Assembly: GCA_937885645.1 (NCBI GenBank)
Contig: CALABJ010000018.1
Span: 62,001 to 126,000, forward strand
Direction of reading: 5' to 3'
DNA length: 64,000 nucleotides
Source of the DNA: RGIG4097 sp937885645
GTDB lineage: Bacteria; Bacillota; Clostridia; Christensenellales; CAG-917
Part shown: piece after piece, positions 17,848 to 27,369 of the stretch
How the letters are laid out: each line of letters opens with the position of its first letter
Numbering within the stretch: the first letter of the stretch is position 1
Position numbers and translations under genes: made by a program
The notes under the pieces: model-generated
Databases searched by the model: none
Told to the model about the DNA's origin: nothing
The model's input: only the letters and a program-made list of their open reading frames with translations

Positions 17848-18096
17848 ATGTTTTTTGACGAGTTGAAATTGAAACTAAATCTTGAAGACGTAGTCCACTT
17901 TTCGGTGACAATATTAGGAAGAAATGCCCTTGTCATCGAGGGTGTAAAAAACGTTGTTTTTTCAAACGAAAATCAGCTTAAAGCAAGGGTGAAAAAGTGT
18001 GTTGTTTCAGTCAGCGGTGAGAGGCTCAAAATCAAGGAAATAGGTGACGGAAACATCCTCATTTCAGGAGTTATAAACGGGGTGCAATATGAGTGA
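17848..18096 (+). CDS. yqfC: Sporulation protein YqfC (YabP/YqfC family)
   Basis: This 82-residue protein matches the YabP/YqfC family in size and pattern (NALVIEGVKNVVFSNENQLKARV and GDGNILISGVINGVQYE). Its gene heads the same block as in Bacillus subtilis (yqfC-yqfD-phoH), and in that species yqfC is expressed in the mother cell under sigma-E. The sequence CATATATT at 17835-17842 resembles a sigma-E -10 element, with TCATACT about 14 bp upstream. No Shine-Dalgarno precedes the ATG, and a start from that promoter would make the message leaderless. It overlaps yqfD by 8 bp. Confidence 0.82.
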   Translation: MFFDELKLKLNLEDVVHFSVTILGRNALVIEGVKNVVFSNENQLKARVKKCVVSVSGERLKIKEIGDGNILISGVINGVQYE

Positions 18097-19411
18097 AAAC
18101 AGAGTATCTAAACGGACAAAATCCAAAATTACACCAAAAATCACTGACAGCAAAAAGCCCTTGAAATTTAGGAAAAATGAAGTGGATAGTGTCACTGAAA
18201 AACCCCGCAAAATAAAAGAGAGAAACCACGAAAGGAAAGAGAGCAAAACCGTCACCGAAAATAGGGTTGAAACACCCGTTGAAGTCAAGAGGGAAACCAT
18301 ATCAAAACTCAGCCTTTTGATGAGGAAAATTGAGGACAAACTTGCCCCCTTCGGCACGGATATTCACAGGGTGGAAACCCCCACTTTTTCACGGCTTTTG
18401 AACGAACTTTCTCGTGTTGCACACTTCAAAAAAGTGGAGCACAAAGAGGGTGTTTTGACCTTTTACGCCCCAAGAAAAGAAAGACGCGAAATTATTGCAA
18501 TAATAAATAACTTATGTTATACTCATACTATTGTAGGCACAAAAGGCTTTCCCTACGCTCTTCTTTCCGTCCTAAAAAGGACGGGGTTGGTGGTTGGGTT
18601 GTTTTGTGCTGTATGCACTTTTATCATTTATCCCCACTTTGTTTTCAAGGTGGAATACGGCGGAAATGACAGGAGTGTTTTGGACGTCCTCGACGCCTAC
18701 GGCATTGAGGAAGGGGCACTGATTTTTGGCTTTGACGACAAGGCGGTTGAAAGAGCCTTGTTAGGTCTTGACGGAGTGTCCTTTGCGTCTGTGGAGAAAC
18801 TTGGCACGCGCGTGTATGTGAGTGTGGTGCGTGAGCTTGCCCGTGACGAGTACGTAGGTGGAGGCGCGCCCCCGACGGCACTGAAAAGTGGAGTTGTCAC
18901 AAGAGTGATTGTCTTTTCAGGCACGGCGGAAGTGCAGGTAGGCGATGAGGTCAATGTAGGTCAAATCCTCATCGGCGACTATTATCTCAAAGGTGAGGAC
19001 AAAATCCCTGCCGTTGCCAACGGATACGTGTATGGTGAGAGAGTGGTGACGGTGTCGCGGTTTTATCCCGACAGAGTTATGACCGAAAGCGGACGGACAA
19101 AGACAAAAACCGTCATAGGTCTGTTTCGTGGGAGCAAAACTCCAAAACCGCCCTTTGACAACTACACTGTGAAAAAGACGGTGACAAAAAACGACTTTCT
19201 CATCCCTTTCACGGTGTACGAGTGGACCTATCACGAAGTGGTGGAAGTGGATTTCACCGCCAGTGATGAGGAGCTGAAGCAAATCGCCTATGGCGAAGTG
19301 ATAGACAAAAACCAATTTGAAAAGGTGAGTTCGTGGCAAGCCCAAGTCGAAAGAGTTGACGGCGGACGGCTTGTGACACTGACTTTGACAGTGGAGGAAA
19401 GGCTCAATTGA
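18089..19411 (+). CDS. yqfD: Sporulation protein YqfD
   Basis: YqfD is a membrane protein of the sporulating mother cell. Here one main transmembrane helix (VLKRTGLVVGLFCAVCTFIIYP, about residues 152-175) is followed by the family's extracytoplasmic domain (IEEGALIFGFDDKAVERALLG, VEKLGTRVYVSVVREL). The N-terminal 100 residues are an unusual very basic, Lys/Arg/Thr-rich extension before the family core. The C-terminus overlaps the TTG start of phoH by 4 bp. Presence of yqfC and yqfD implies the organism forms endospores or recently descended from one that did. Confidence 0.85.
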   Translation: MSENRVSKRTKSKITPKITDSKKPLKFRKNEVDSVTEKPRKIKERNHERKESKTVTENRVETPVEVKRETISKLSLLMRKIEDKLAPFGTDIHRVETPTFSRLLNELSRVAHFKKVEHKEGVLTFYAPRKERREIIAIINNLCYTHTIVGTKGFPYALLSVLKRTGLVVGLFCAVCTFIIYPHFVFKVEYGGNDRSVLDVLDAYGIEEGALIFGFDDKAVERALLGLDGVSFASVEKLGTRVYVSVVRELARDEYVGGGAPPTALKSGVVTRVIVFSGTAEVQVGDEVNVGQILIGDYYLKGEDKIPAVANGYVYGERVVTVSRFYPDRVMTESGRTKTKTVIGLFRGSKTPKPPFDNYTVKKTVTKNDFLIPFTVYEWTYHEVVEVDFTASDEELKQIAYGEVIDKNQFEKVSSWQAQVERVDGGRLVTLTLTVEERLN

Positions 19412-20400
19412 AGATTTCAAGAGACAAGCATTTTGATGATTATGACACATTAGTCATGCTTTTTGGCGGACTTGACGGCAACGTAGAACGCATTGAAGAC
19501 GCTTTCAACGTCAAGATTTTCACAGGCAGTTCAGTGATGAAGATCACTGGTGAAGAAAAGGACGTCCTTGACGCCATATCCGCAATAGACGCCATAGCAA
19601 CCCTTTCAAAAAAGGACACCTTGACCACAACCCAAATTTGTATGGTCATTGATATGGTCAAAAGCGGACAAGTGGCTTCTCTTAATGATTTGATGGGCAC
19701 TGTGGCAATCACCGCAAAGGGCAAAGTCATACGTCCCAAATCACTTGGACAAAAGGAATACGTTGATGCCATCCGCAAAAACAAGATTGTTTTTGGCATA
19801 GGACCTGCCGGCACAGGCAAGACCTATCTTGCAGTGGCCCTTGCAGTGTATGCACTGAAAAACCACGACGTAGAAAGGATAATTTTGACACGTCCTGCCG
19901 TTGAAGCCGGCGAAAAACTTGGTTTCCTCCCCGGCGACCTTGCTGAAAAGGTTGATCCCTATCTTCGCCCCATATACGATGCTCTTCAAGACACGATGGG
20001 TGGGGATAGTTATCTCAAAGCCATTGAGCGCGGAAGCATAGAAATCGCACCCCTCGCTTACATGCGCGGGCGTACGTTGTCCAACAGTTTCATCATTCTT
20101 GACGAGGCGCAAAACACCACAAGAGAGCAGATGAAGATGTTTTTGACACGTATGGGTGAAGGAAGCAAAATCGTGGTGACTGGGGATATAACACAAATTG
20201 ACCTGCCTCACCACGTCACAAGCGGTATGAAAGATGCAGTCAGTGTCCTTGAAGGCCTTGACGACATAAAGGTTATCCGCTTTGACCACAGAGACGTTGT
20301 CCGTCATGAACTTGTATCTCGCATAATACGCGCCTACGAGAAAGCGGACAAGGAAAGAGAACAAAAGAGAAAGGAAAACACTGAAAACGGGGACAAATAA
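19408..20400 (+). CDS. phoH: PhoH-family ATPase
   Basis: The 330-residue protein has Walker A (GPAGTGKTYLAVALAV), Walker B (SFIILDEAQNT) and the GDITQIDLP motif of the PhoH/YbeZ family, which couples ATP hydrolysis to RNA metabolism and is regularly found beside ybeY, as here. The start codon is TTG at 19408, chosen because GGAGGAAAGG lies at good distance and the codon overlaps the yqfD stop (TTGA). The C-terminus is Lys/Glu-rich. Confidence 0.92.
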   Translation: MKISRDKHFDDYDTLVMLFGGLDGNVERIEDAFNVKIFTGSSVMKITGEEKDVLDAISAIDAIATLSKKDTLTTTQICMVIDMVKSGQVASLNDLMGTVAITAKGKVIRPKSLGQKEYVDAIRKNKIVFGIGPAGTGKTYLAVALAVYALKNHDVERIILTRPAVEAGEKLGFLPGDLAEKVDPYLRPIYDALQDTMGGDSYLKAIERGSIEIAPLAYMRGRTLSNSFIILDEAQNTTREQMKMFLTRMGEGSKIVVTGDITQIDLPHHVTSGMKDAVSVLEGLDDIKVIRFDHRDVVRHELVSRIIRAYEKADKEREQKRKENTENGDK

Positions 20401-20416
20401 CCCGTGAGAGAAAGTT

Positions 20417-21889
20417 ATGATAGACGATATTAAAGATTTGAGTTTGATTCAAAAACAAAAGCAGTTGAAGCGCAGAAGCCTAGGCTCTGCCTTTGGCAAA
20501 ACCTTCCCCCTGACATTTATTGCAGCGGAAGGTATGGCGCTTTTTGGCATTATGATAACAGGGGATTTCCTCAACGCATTCACCGTTGAAAACGCCTTTG
20601 AAACCGCAGGCAGACTTGCAATATATCTCTTTTTGATGATTGCAATGTTCTTTGCTGTGCACTCCTTTGCCCACGAGGAAAAGTTCCTTGCAAGAAACTT
20701 CACTCTTGTGACAATCGTTGTGGCGGCAACCTACGTTGTCTGCATGGCCACAGTGCACTATTTCAACACCTATCTTATGCCAATATCATTGGTGTCACTG
20801 ATTCTTTTGGTGCTGACCAACCGCAGGACAAGTCTTATTGCAACCTCTTGCACCGCACTCTTCTTGATGACGTCGTTCATATCCACGGATATGCTTGAAA
20901 ACAACATTGACGTCTATCAAGTCATTGCATCAATAGTGTGCAACTTGGTGGCGGCAATCTGCGTCAACTCACTGGCATCAAGACACTACACCCGCTTGAA
21001 ATTCTTGATGATGAGTGCCCTTGCAGCCTTTGTTTCAGTCCCTCTCGTTGTCATATCCACAATGGCAATCGGCGACGTGTCAATGGAGATTTTGTTCAAC
21101 ATTGCTTGGTCATACGGCGGAAACCTTGCCGCAGTCATCGTGTCACTGCCTTTCTGTGCAATCTTTGAAGGAATCTTCAACATTGCAGACGACTTCAAAC
21201 TGAACGAACTGACCGCACTTTCGCACCCCCTCTTGAAGCGACTTGCCAGTGAAGCCCCCGGCACCTTCAACCACTCACTTGTTGTTGGAAACTTGGCAGA
21301 AGCCTGCGCAGAAGCAATCGGTGAAAACCCTCACCTTGCAAGATGCGCCGCATATTATCACGACGTAGGCAAACTGAAAGCCCCTGTGTATTTTTCTGAA
21401 AACCAATCAACCTACAACCCCCACGACGAGCTTATCCCTGAAGTCAGCGTCAGTATGATAACTTCACACACTCTCTTTGGTGAAATCCTTGCAAAGCAAT
21501 ATCGTCTTCCTAAGGAAATCATCGCAATTTGCAGAGAGCATCACGGCACAACTCCTGTTGGATATTTCTATCGTAAGGCACTGTCCCTCACCGAAGAAGG
21601 TGAACTTCCCACAGTGGACTACACCTATTCAGGTCCTAAACCCCAATCAAAGGTGGGGGCAATCATTATGATTGCAGACACCATCGAGGCGGCTTGCAGA
21701 TCATATATGCCTGACACCAAAGAGGAATTTGTGGCGCGCATCAACAAGCTTGTTGATGAAAAGCTGGCTCTCGGTCAATTTGACGAATGCCCCATTACAA
21801 TCAAGGACATCAACACCATCAAGGAAACAATCATTGACGTGCTTCCCAGCATCCACCACAGCAGAGTTTCATACGAAAAGAGAAAATGA
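20417..21889 (+). CDS. pgpH: Membrane HD-domain phosphohydrolase (PgpH/YqfF type, short form)
   Basis: The C-terminal cytoplasmic HD domain has FNHSLVVGNLAEACAEAIG, the YYHDVGK metal-binding motif and EHHGTTPVGYFYRKA. In B. subtilis and Listeria PgpH degrades cyclic di-AMP. Here the N-terminal half is only a basic segment and about seven hydrophobic helices; at 490 residues it lacks the large extracellular 7TMR-HDED domain of the usual 700-residue PgpH. It ends with a 4-bp ATGA overlap with ybeY. Position between phoH and ybeY is exactly that of yqfF. Confidence 0.85.
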   Translation: MIDDIKDLSLIQKQKQLKRRSLGSAFGKTFPLTFIAAEGMALFGIMITGDFLNAFTVENAFETAGRLAIYLFLMIAMFFAVHSFAHEEKFLARNFTLVTIVVAATYVVCMATVHYFNTYLMPISLVSLILLVLTNRRTSLIATSCTALFLMTSFISTDMLENNIDVYQVIASIVCNLVAAICVNSLASRHYTRLKFLMMSALAAFVSVPLVVISTMAIGDVSMEILFNIAWSYGGNLAAVIVSLPFCAIFEGIFNIADDFKLNELTALSHPLLKRLASEAPGTFNHSLVVGNLAEACAEAIGENPHLARCAAYYHDVGKLKAPVYFSENQSTYNPHDELIPEVSVSMITSHTLFGEILAKQYRLPKEIIAICREHHGTTPVGYFYRKALSLTEEGELPTVDYTYSGPKPQSKVGAIIMIADTIEAACRSYMPDTKEEFVARINKLVDEKLALGQFDECPITIKDINTIKETIIDVLPSIHHSRVSYEKRK

Positions 21890-22356
21890 TAAACTTCACC
21901 TACGCAAAACTGAAAGAAAAGGCACTTATGAAAAATGTGGAGAAGGCAGTCTTTGACCACCTTGGACAAGACAACTTTTTCGTCACCGACATAGCCGTTG
22001 TGGACGAAGACACCATAAGAGCGTATAATCTTGAAACCCGCGGAGTTGACGGCGTCACCGACGTGCTCAGTTTCCCTTATTTTGAAGGACTGAAACTGCC
22101 TGCAAAAAGAGAGGACTTCACCGATGCAGACGGTGTCAGTGGCAAGGTGTGTCTTGGCAGCATTATGATTTGCCGTAAAAGAGCAAAGGAGCAAGCCAAG
22201 GAATACGGCCACTCAATGGAAAGAGAAATGGGCTTTCTCACCTGCCACGGACTATTGCATCTTTTGGGCTATGACCACGTTATCCCCGAAGACGAAAAGA
22301 TTATGTTCCCCCTTCAAAACCAAATTATGAACAAAGTAGGCTTGAAAAGGGATTGA
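21886..22356 (+). CDS. ybeY: Endoribonuclease YbeY
   Basis: The single-strand-specific RNase needed for 16S rRNA 3' maturation and ribosome quality control. The zinc site H-x3-H-x5-H appears as HGLLHLLGYDH, and the family GVDGVTDVLSFPY segment is intact. The length of 156 residues is normal. Its ATG overlaps the pgpH stop. Confidence 0.94.
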   Translation: MINFTYAKLKEKALMKNVEKAVFDHLGQDNFFVTDIAVVDEDTIRAYNLETRGVDGVTDVLSFPYFEGLKLPAKREDFTDADGVSGKVCLGSIMICRKRAKEQAKEYGHSMEREMGFLTCHGLLHLLGYDHVIPEDEKIMFPLQNQIMNKVGLKRD

Positions 22357-22456
22357 TGGAATTTGTCTAGACAACTAAACAACACAAAAACAAAACAATT
22401 CAAAACGTAAACAATCAAATCGACATAGCAACTCATAGGGTTGGAACGGAAAACAG

Positions 22457-23368
22457 ATGAAATCAGGATTTATTTGTATCACAGGCCTTGCAAACGCAGG
22501 CAAATCAACACTTATCAATTCACTTGTAGGGGAGAAGGTGGCAATCGTCTCTTGGCGTCCCCAAACCACAAGAAACAAAATTCTCGGCATAGTCAACGGC
22601 ACGGACGAAAGTGGCGAGGACTATCAAGTCGTATTCATTGACACCCCCGGCATACACAGCGCAAAAAACCATCTTGGTGACTATATGATGAAGTCAGTGG
22701 AAGTTGGTCTTAAAGACGTGGACGGCATACTCTACGTTGTTGACACCGCAAAAGGACTTCAAAAAGAGGACTATGAATTCATCGAAAAACACGCAGAGGG
22801 CAAACCCCTCATCGTTGTGCTCAACAAGGAAGATGCAGTCACCAAGACCACAATGCTTGACGTCCTTCAAAAACTGACCGCTTTCCCTCAAATCAAAGCG
22901 GTTGTGCCCGCATCTGCAAAGAAGGGTGAAAACCTTGAACCAATTATGAACGAACTGCTTGCGCTCCTCCCCGAGGGTGTGCAAATGTTCCCCGAAGATA
23001 TGTTCACAGACAGCAGTATGCGTTTTATGGCGGCGGAAATCATCCGCGAAAAGGGACTTTATCTCCTTGACAAGGAAATCCCTTACGGAATCGGCGTATA
23101 TATCAACAAGTTTGAAATGAGAGAGGACAAGCCCATCTATGAGATAGATGCAGACATCGTTGTTGAAAAGCAATCTCACAAAGCCATCGTCATCGGCAAG
23201 GGCGGAAGCACCTTGAAGCAAATCGCATCCGCAGCAAGAAAGGACCTTGAAGAAATGACCGGTGAGCAAGTTTTCCTCACTCTGTACGTGAAAGCAAAAC
23301 CCGACTGGCGCAACAGCGACTATCTCATGAGAGAGTTGGGCTACGACATCAAAGATTTGAAAAAATAG
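22457..23368 (+). CDS. era: GTPase Era
   Basis: Era binds 16S rRNA and assists 30S assembly. The G1 motif is the atypical GLANAGKST (normally GRPNVGKS), G3 is DTPGIH, G4 is NKED, and the C-terminal KH domain has the VIGKGGSTLKQIA loop. There are 303 residues. A ribosome site (GGAACGG) precedes the ATG. A 100-bp G-poor gap before it contains the 12-bp palindrome TTGTCTAGACAA (about 22363-22374); dgkA and cdd, which lie here in B. subtilis, are absent. Confidence 0.95.
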   Translation: MKSGFICITGLANAGKSTLINSLVGEKVAIVSWRPQTTRNKILGIVNGTDESGEDYQVVFIDTPGIHSAKNHLGDYMMKSVEVGLKDVDGILYVVDTAKGLQKEDYEFIEKHAEGKPLIVVLNKEDAVTKTTMLDVLQKLTAFPQIKAVVPASAKKGENLEPIMNELLALLPEGVQMFPEDMFTDSSMRFMAAEIIREKGLYLLDKEIPYGIGVYINKFEMREDKPIYEIDADIVVEKQSHKAIVIGKGGSTLKQIASAARKDLEEMTGEQVFLTLYVKAKPDWRNSDYLMRELGYDIKDLKK

Positions 23369-23369
23369 T

Positions 23370-24068
23370 ATGGATGCAAAAAAAGTCACCGCAATAGTCA
23401 CAAGGGCAGTGCCCTATGGTGATACGGATATGATTGTCACCCTCGTGTCAATAGAGGAGGGCAAACTGACCGTCACCGCCAAGGGATGCTTGAAGCCTAA
23501 GGCAAAACTGCGCTATGCCACCGAACCTATGAATTTCGGTGAGTATATGCTTGCAGGCAAGCCCGAAAGGTTGGTCCTTGCAGACTGCTCGCAGATTGAC
23601 AGTTTTTCACCCATAACACTTGACATAGAAAAGTACTATGCTGCCGCCCTTATCCTTGAAGGGTTGCAGAAGTTGTCCCCTGAAAGCCAACCCACCCTCT
23701 TTATGCACGCCATAGAGGTGTTGAAGGGCATGGCATATGAAGGGAAGAGCGCAGAGGACAGTGTCACCAAGTTTTTGACTTACGCCCTCACCGACAACGG
23801 CTACGAAGTGGATTTTTCCACTTGCAACCTGTGCAAATGCATTCTTGATGGCGACGCAGTATTTTCTGAAAAAGACGGCATCGTTTGCCCCCATTGCGCG
23901 GATTACACGGGCACGGGCATAGACGCCATAACACGGGCGTATCTCGCAGGTGAAAACCTTGATATCCCCACCCACCTCAAAAACAATGCCAACATGGTCC
24001 TTGCTGACCTTATAGGTCAAGTCCTTGGACTTCGTCTTGGCAAGCACTATTTTACGGAGCTTTTATGA
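23370..24068 (+). CDS. recO: DNA repair protein RecO
   Basis: RecO loads RecA on SSB-coated DNA in the RecFOR pathway. The N-terminal OB fold (VTAIVTRAVPYGDTDMIVTLVS) and the Cys-rich zinc motif CNLC ... CPHC are clear. The length of 232 residues is normal. It starts one base after era and ends in an ATGA overlap with the next gene. Confidence 0.92.
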   Translation: MDAKKVTAIVTRAVPYGDTDMIVTLVSIEEGKLTVTAKGCLKPKAKLRYATEPMNFGEYMLAGKPERLVLADCSQIDSFSPITLDIEKYYAAALILEGLQKLSPESQPTLFMHAIEVLKGMAYEGKSAEDSVTKFLTYALTDNGYEVDFSTCNLCKCILDGDAVFSEKDGIVCPHCADYTGTGIDAITRAYLAGENLDIPTHLKNNANMVLADLIGQVLGLRLGKHYFTELL

Positions 24069-25882
24069 AAAGAACAATCAAGACAGTTGCATTAGTGACG
24101 TTGCTTGCATTGAGCAGTGTTTGTTTCTTTGCTTGCAATCCCGACGTGAACGACTACAGCGATTTCACAACCGTGTACGAAAACCACACCTCAACAGGGG
24201 AGTTCACTTCTTGCGAAGTGGCAATCGAGTCAATCCCTGCAGGCTGGTCACTCTATTCACCCACAACCACTTCAAGCGAGTACAAAAACTCGAACAGTGG
24301 CTACGTCAGTGACCTTGACGCATTTGTGGTGAAAAAGACGTTGGGCTCAAACACCTATCTCAGCATCATCAAGTGTGGCACAACAGAGCTTATGTTCCAA
24401 GAAAATTTGGCAATCACCGCCCTTAGAGTGTCAAACGGCCTCATCGTTTTGAAGAGCGCAAATGGTGTTATGTTCGTCACAGACTATAATGGCAAAATTG
24501 TCATCCCTCAAGGTGTCATCACCGGCACAAACAACGTGACCATTGACAACACCGTCAAGGTCCTTGACAACGAACTTATTGCAGTCAACCCCAACTACGA
24601 CCAAAACGCAACTGACAACAAGTCATACACCTGCATTTATCGTGTTTCAACAGGCAAAATTGCTTGCCGTGTGAAAAACGCCGGTGCAAGCCTTGCATCA
24701 CTTCAAGGATTTGACGGCAACTACGTCGTGTCCACAGGCACAACCGAAGACGGCACTGACGTCAGCCGTGTTTTTTCAATCCCTCGTGGAGGTGACGTAG
24801 TCAACAACAACGGCACGGAGTATGGCTCCTACTACGACAACGGCGAAGACGACTACTACAACGAAATCACCTATATGGGAGAGGGCAAGTTCTTCATCCA
24901 CGAGGACTGGACGGTTGAAAAGGAAGAGGGCTACACCTACCACTACAACGACGAATACGTCAAGGTGTCACGTTTCATCTACGATGCCACCACCGATAGC
25001 AGAAAAGTGTTCACCAGCGACTACTATTTCTTGAACCTTGCCAACCACTATTATGGCAGTGACCGCACAGGCATCGCAACCAAGAATATCTTGAAGGAAG
25101 GATATTATTACGCCACCTACTGCATAACCGTTGAAGGGGACAAGGAAGGATATTATGATCAATTCATCCTTGATGAAAATCTCAACGTCATTTATTCATT
25201 GTCAGGAAACCTCGGTGCATCCCGTGACAAGCTTCTTGAAGTTGACGAAGTGTCATATTTTGACCTTGCACTTCTCTTTGTTGACAACGTGGGCATAGTA
25301 CCCCTGCCTTCAACAAGCCTCAGAGTCATTGACAACAAGGGCAATATTCTTTTCACAGTCAACAAAACAGTCACCTCTGCCGCCTACAACAACGGTATGG
25401 TCATCGCAACTGCACTCAACTCAAAAGGACAAACAATCTACGCCGTGTACGATTTGACTGGCAAGGAAATCGTGCCTTTCTCAAAGGGCTTCACTGAAAT
25501 CAATCCTTTCCTTGGCTACTACACCCTTGCAAAACTTGACGGCAAGTCAGTGCTTTTGTCAAAGGACGGCAACGTGGTTGAAAAGATGAGCGACAACGAG
25601 ACAGTGCCTTTTGCCGACATTGCACAAACCTCATCAAAGAGCGACATCTACAAGCTTGGCTCATACATGTTTGCAGAAACCAGAGTCAGTGACGTGACCG
25701 GTGAAAACGTCAAATACTACGGCATCAAGAATTTCTCAACCGATGTAAATAACAACGTTATCATCCCTGCAAATATGGTGTCAGGCAGTCTTATGTACGC
25801 ACCCACCTCAACCCCTGACAAAGTGTTTGTCTTTGCAAAATTCGAGGGCAGTGACAACTTTGTCGTGTACAGACTGATTTAA
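24065..25882 (+). CDS. Lipoprotein of unknown function, repeat-rich
   Basis: A clear lipoprotein signal (MKRTIKTVALVTLLALSSV, then CFFAC) places it on the outer face of the membrane. The 605 residues are rich in Tyr, Asn, Asp and Thr, with repeated beta-hairpin-like units of the kind 'YDLTGKEIVPFSKG', 'DGKSVLLSKDGNVVEKM' and 'DNKGNILFTVN', resembling WG- or propeller-type repeats. It is translationally coupled to recO (ATGA), which is odd for a surface protein. No enzyme motif is seen and no function is proposed. Confidence 0.75.
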   Translation: MKRTIKTVALVTLLALSSVCFFACNPDVNDYSDFTTVYENHTSTGEFTSCEVAIESIPAGWSLYSPTTTSSEYKNSNSGYVSDLDAFVVKKTLGSNTYLSIIKCGTTELMFQENLAITALRVSNGLIVLKSANGVMFVTDYNGKIVIPQGVITGTNNVTIDNTVKVLDNELIAVNPNYDQNATDNKSYTCIYRVSTGKIACRVKNAGASLASLQGFDGNYVVSTGTTEDGTDVSRVFSIPRGGDVVNNNGTEYGSYYDNGEDDYYNEITYMGEGKFFIHEDWTVEKEEGYTYHYNDEYVKVSRFIYDATTDSRKVFTSDYYFLNLANHYYGSDRTGIATKNILKEGYYYATYCITVEGDKEGYYDQFILDENLNVIYSLSGNLGASRDKLLEVDEVSYFDLALLFVDNVGIVPLPSTSLRVIDNKGNILFTVNKTVTSAAYNNGMVIATALNSKGQTIYAVYDLTGKEIVPFSKGFTEINPFLGYYTLAKLDGKSVLLSKDGNVVEKMSDNETVPFADIAQTSSKSDIYKLGSYMFAETRVSDVTGENVKYYGIKNFSTDVNNNVIIPANMVSGSLMYAPTSTPDKVFVFAKFEGSDNFVVYRLI

Positions 25883-25940
25883 GAAAAAAAGCGAAAGAAA
25901 CAGTTTATCTTGCGGAAATTTGCGGATAAACAACCGAATT

Positions 25941-26927
25941 ATGAAAGAAACCAAAATCCTCAGCGGCACAAAAGCAATAGAAGAAGGCGCACGGCTCATC
26001 CTCAGTGGTGAGCTTGTTGTCTTTCCCACCGAAACCGTATATGGCCTCGGTGCTGACGCCTTCAATGAAAAGGCAGTTGGGGACATTTTCAAGGCAAAGG
26101 GCAGACCTCAGGACAATCCTCTCATCGTCCATATTGCGTCCATCGACCAAGTGAAGGACGTGGCAAAGGACGTGCCCGAAGCCTTTTATGCCATTGCAGA
26201 AAAGTTTATGCCCGGCCCTATCTCCGTCGTTTTGAAGAAGGGTGACAAAGTGCCTTACGTGGTCACCGCAGGAGGAGAAACCGTGGCAGTCCGTATGCCC
26301 GAAAACAAGGTGGCAAGGGCGCTTATATCCGCCTCAGCCCCTCTTGCAGCCCCATCAGCCAACAAGTCAAAGCACGTGTCACCAACAACGGCAGAGCACG
26401 TCTATGACGACTTAAAGGGTGAGGTTGCCCTCATCATAGACGACGGCCCTTGCAAAGTGGGCATTGAAAGCACAGTCCTTGACCTTACCACAGATATCCC
26501 CACAGTGTTGCGCCCCGGTGCAGTCACAGTTGAAATGCTCAGCGAAGTTTTAGGTGAAGTTGTGTCAAGTGGCAAAGTCATCAAGATTGCCAAATCCCCC
26601 GGAATGAAATACACCCACTACGCACCCAAAGTGAAGACAGTCGTTGCAGTCAGCCCTCAACACGCAGTTGAGGAATACGACAGGTGTGTGAGAGAAGGTG
26701 GCAACCCCGTTTTGGTGTATCGCAACATTTACAAAGACGTGACAGGAGATAGACGCATCATTGACCTAGGGGTCAGCCCTGAGGACTATGCAAGAAGGGT
26801 CTATTCCGCCCTCCGTGAAGGAGAGCAAATTGCCGATGAAATCATCATAGAGGAACTCCACGGCGGTGGCATTGAGTATTCTGTTATGAACAGGGTATAT
26901 AAATCCGCAGGAGACAAGTTGGTGTAG
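25941..26927 (+). CDS. ywlC: L-threonylcarbamoyladenylate synthase (Sua5/YwlC)
   Basis: Makes threonylcarbamoyl-AMP from threonine, bicarbonate and ATP for the t6A37 modification of tRNA. The YrdC domain shows FPTETVYGLGADAF, KGRPQDNPLIVHI and AAPSANKSKHVSPTTAEHV, and the C-terminal Sua5 domain follows after GMKYTHYAPK. I place the start at ATG 25941; a TTG at 25920 would add seven residues. It is followed after one base by a ywlE-like phosphatase, the same pair as in B. subtilis. tcdA, acting later on t6A, lies at 33374. Confidence 0.92.
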   Translation: MKETKILSGTKAIEEGARLILSGELVVFPTETVYGLGADAFNEKAVGDIFKAKGRPQDNPLIVHIASIDQVKDVAKDVPEAFYAIAEKFMPGPISVVLKKGDKVPYVVTAGGETVAVRMPENKVARALISASAPLAAPSANKSKHVSPTTAEHVYDDLKGEVALIIDDGPCKVGIESTVLDLTTDIPTVLRPGAVTVEMLSEVLGEVVSSGKVIKIAKSPGMKYTHYAPKVKTVVAVSPQHAVEEYDRCVREGGNPVLVYRNIYKDVTGDRRIIDLGVSPEDYARRVYSALREGEQIADEIIIEELHGGGIEYSVMNRVYKSAGDKLV

Positions 26928-26928
26928 T

Positions 26929-27369
26929 ATGAAAGTGACTTTTGTGTGCGTTGGAAACACTTGTCGCTCACCCCTTCTTAAAGGGCTTTTTTCCCACTAT
27001 GCTATGGCACAAGGAGTGGAGTGTGAAGTGGAAAGCGCAGGGCTTTATGTCACTGACGGAAAAATCTCTCCCGAAACTGAAAAGATGCTGTTAGATTGCG
27101 GAATTTCGGTGGAAAATCAAAATCCCACCACCTTGAACAAAAACCTCGTTGACAGCAGTGATTTGATTGTTGCAGTAAGCAGTGAAATTGCCGAAATGAT
27201 TATGAAACTAGGTTGCGAAAACAAGGTCTATTCCTTGTCAAGCCCCTTGCTTCTCGGTGAAGATATGCTTGACCCTTATCACAAAGGAGAGGAAGCCTAC
27301 AAGCAGGTTTTTGACCAAGCCTTACGCGCCCTCCCCAAGGTGATGAGCCTTCTTCAAATGGTCAAATAG
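26929..27369 (+). CDS. ywlE: Low-molecular-weight protein phosphatase, probably arginine-specific (YwlE-like)
   Basis: The P-loop CVGNTCRSP with Cys7 and Arg13 and the acid loop DPYHKG mark the LMW-PTP fold. Thr11 sits at the P-loop position that, in B. subtilis YwlE, selects phospho-arginine over phospho-tyrosine. Location directly after sua5 also copies the ywlC-ywlE pair. It would reverse McsB-type arginine phosphorylation; mcsB is not in this window. Its 3' end overlaps the convergent diiron gene by 8 bp. Confidence 0.83.
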   Translation: MKVTFVCVGNTCRSPLLKGLFSHYAMAQGVECEVESAGLYVTDGKISPETEKMLLDCGISVENQNPTTLNKNLVDSSDLIVAVSSEIAEMIMKLGCENKVYSLSSPLLLGEDMLDPYHKGEEAYKQVFDQALRALPKVMSLLQMVK

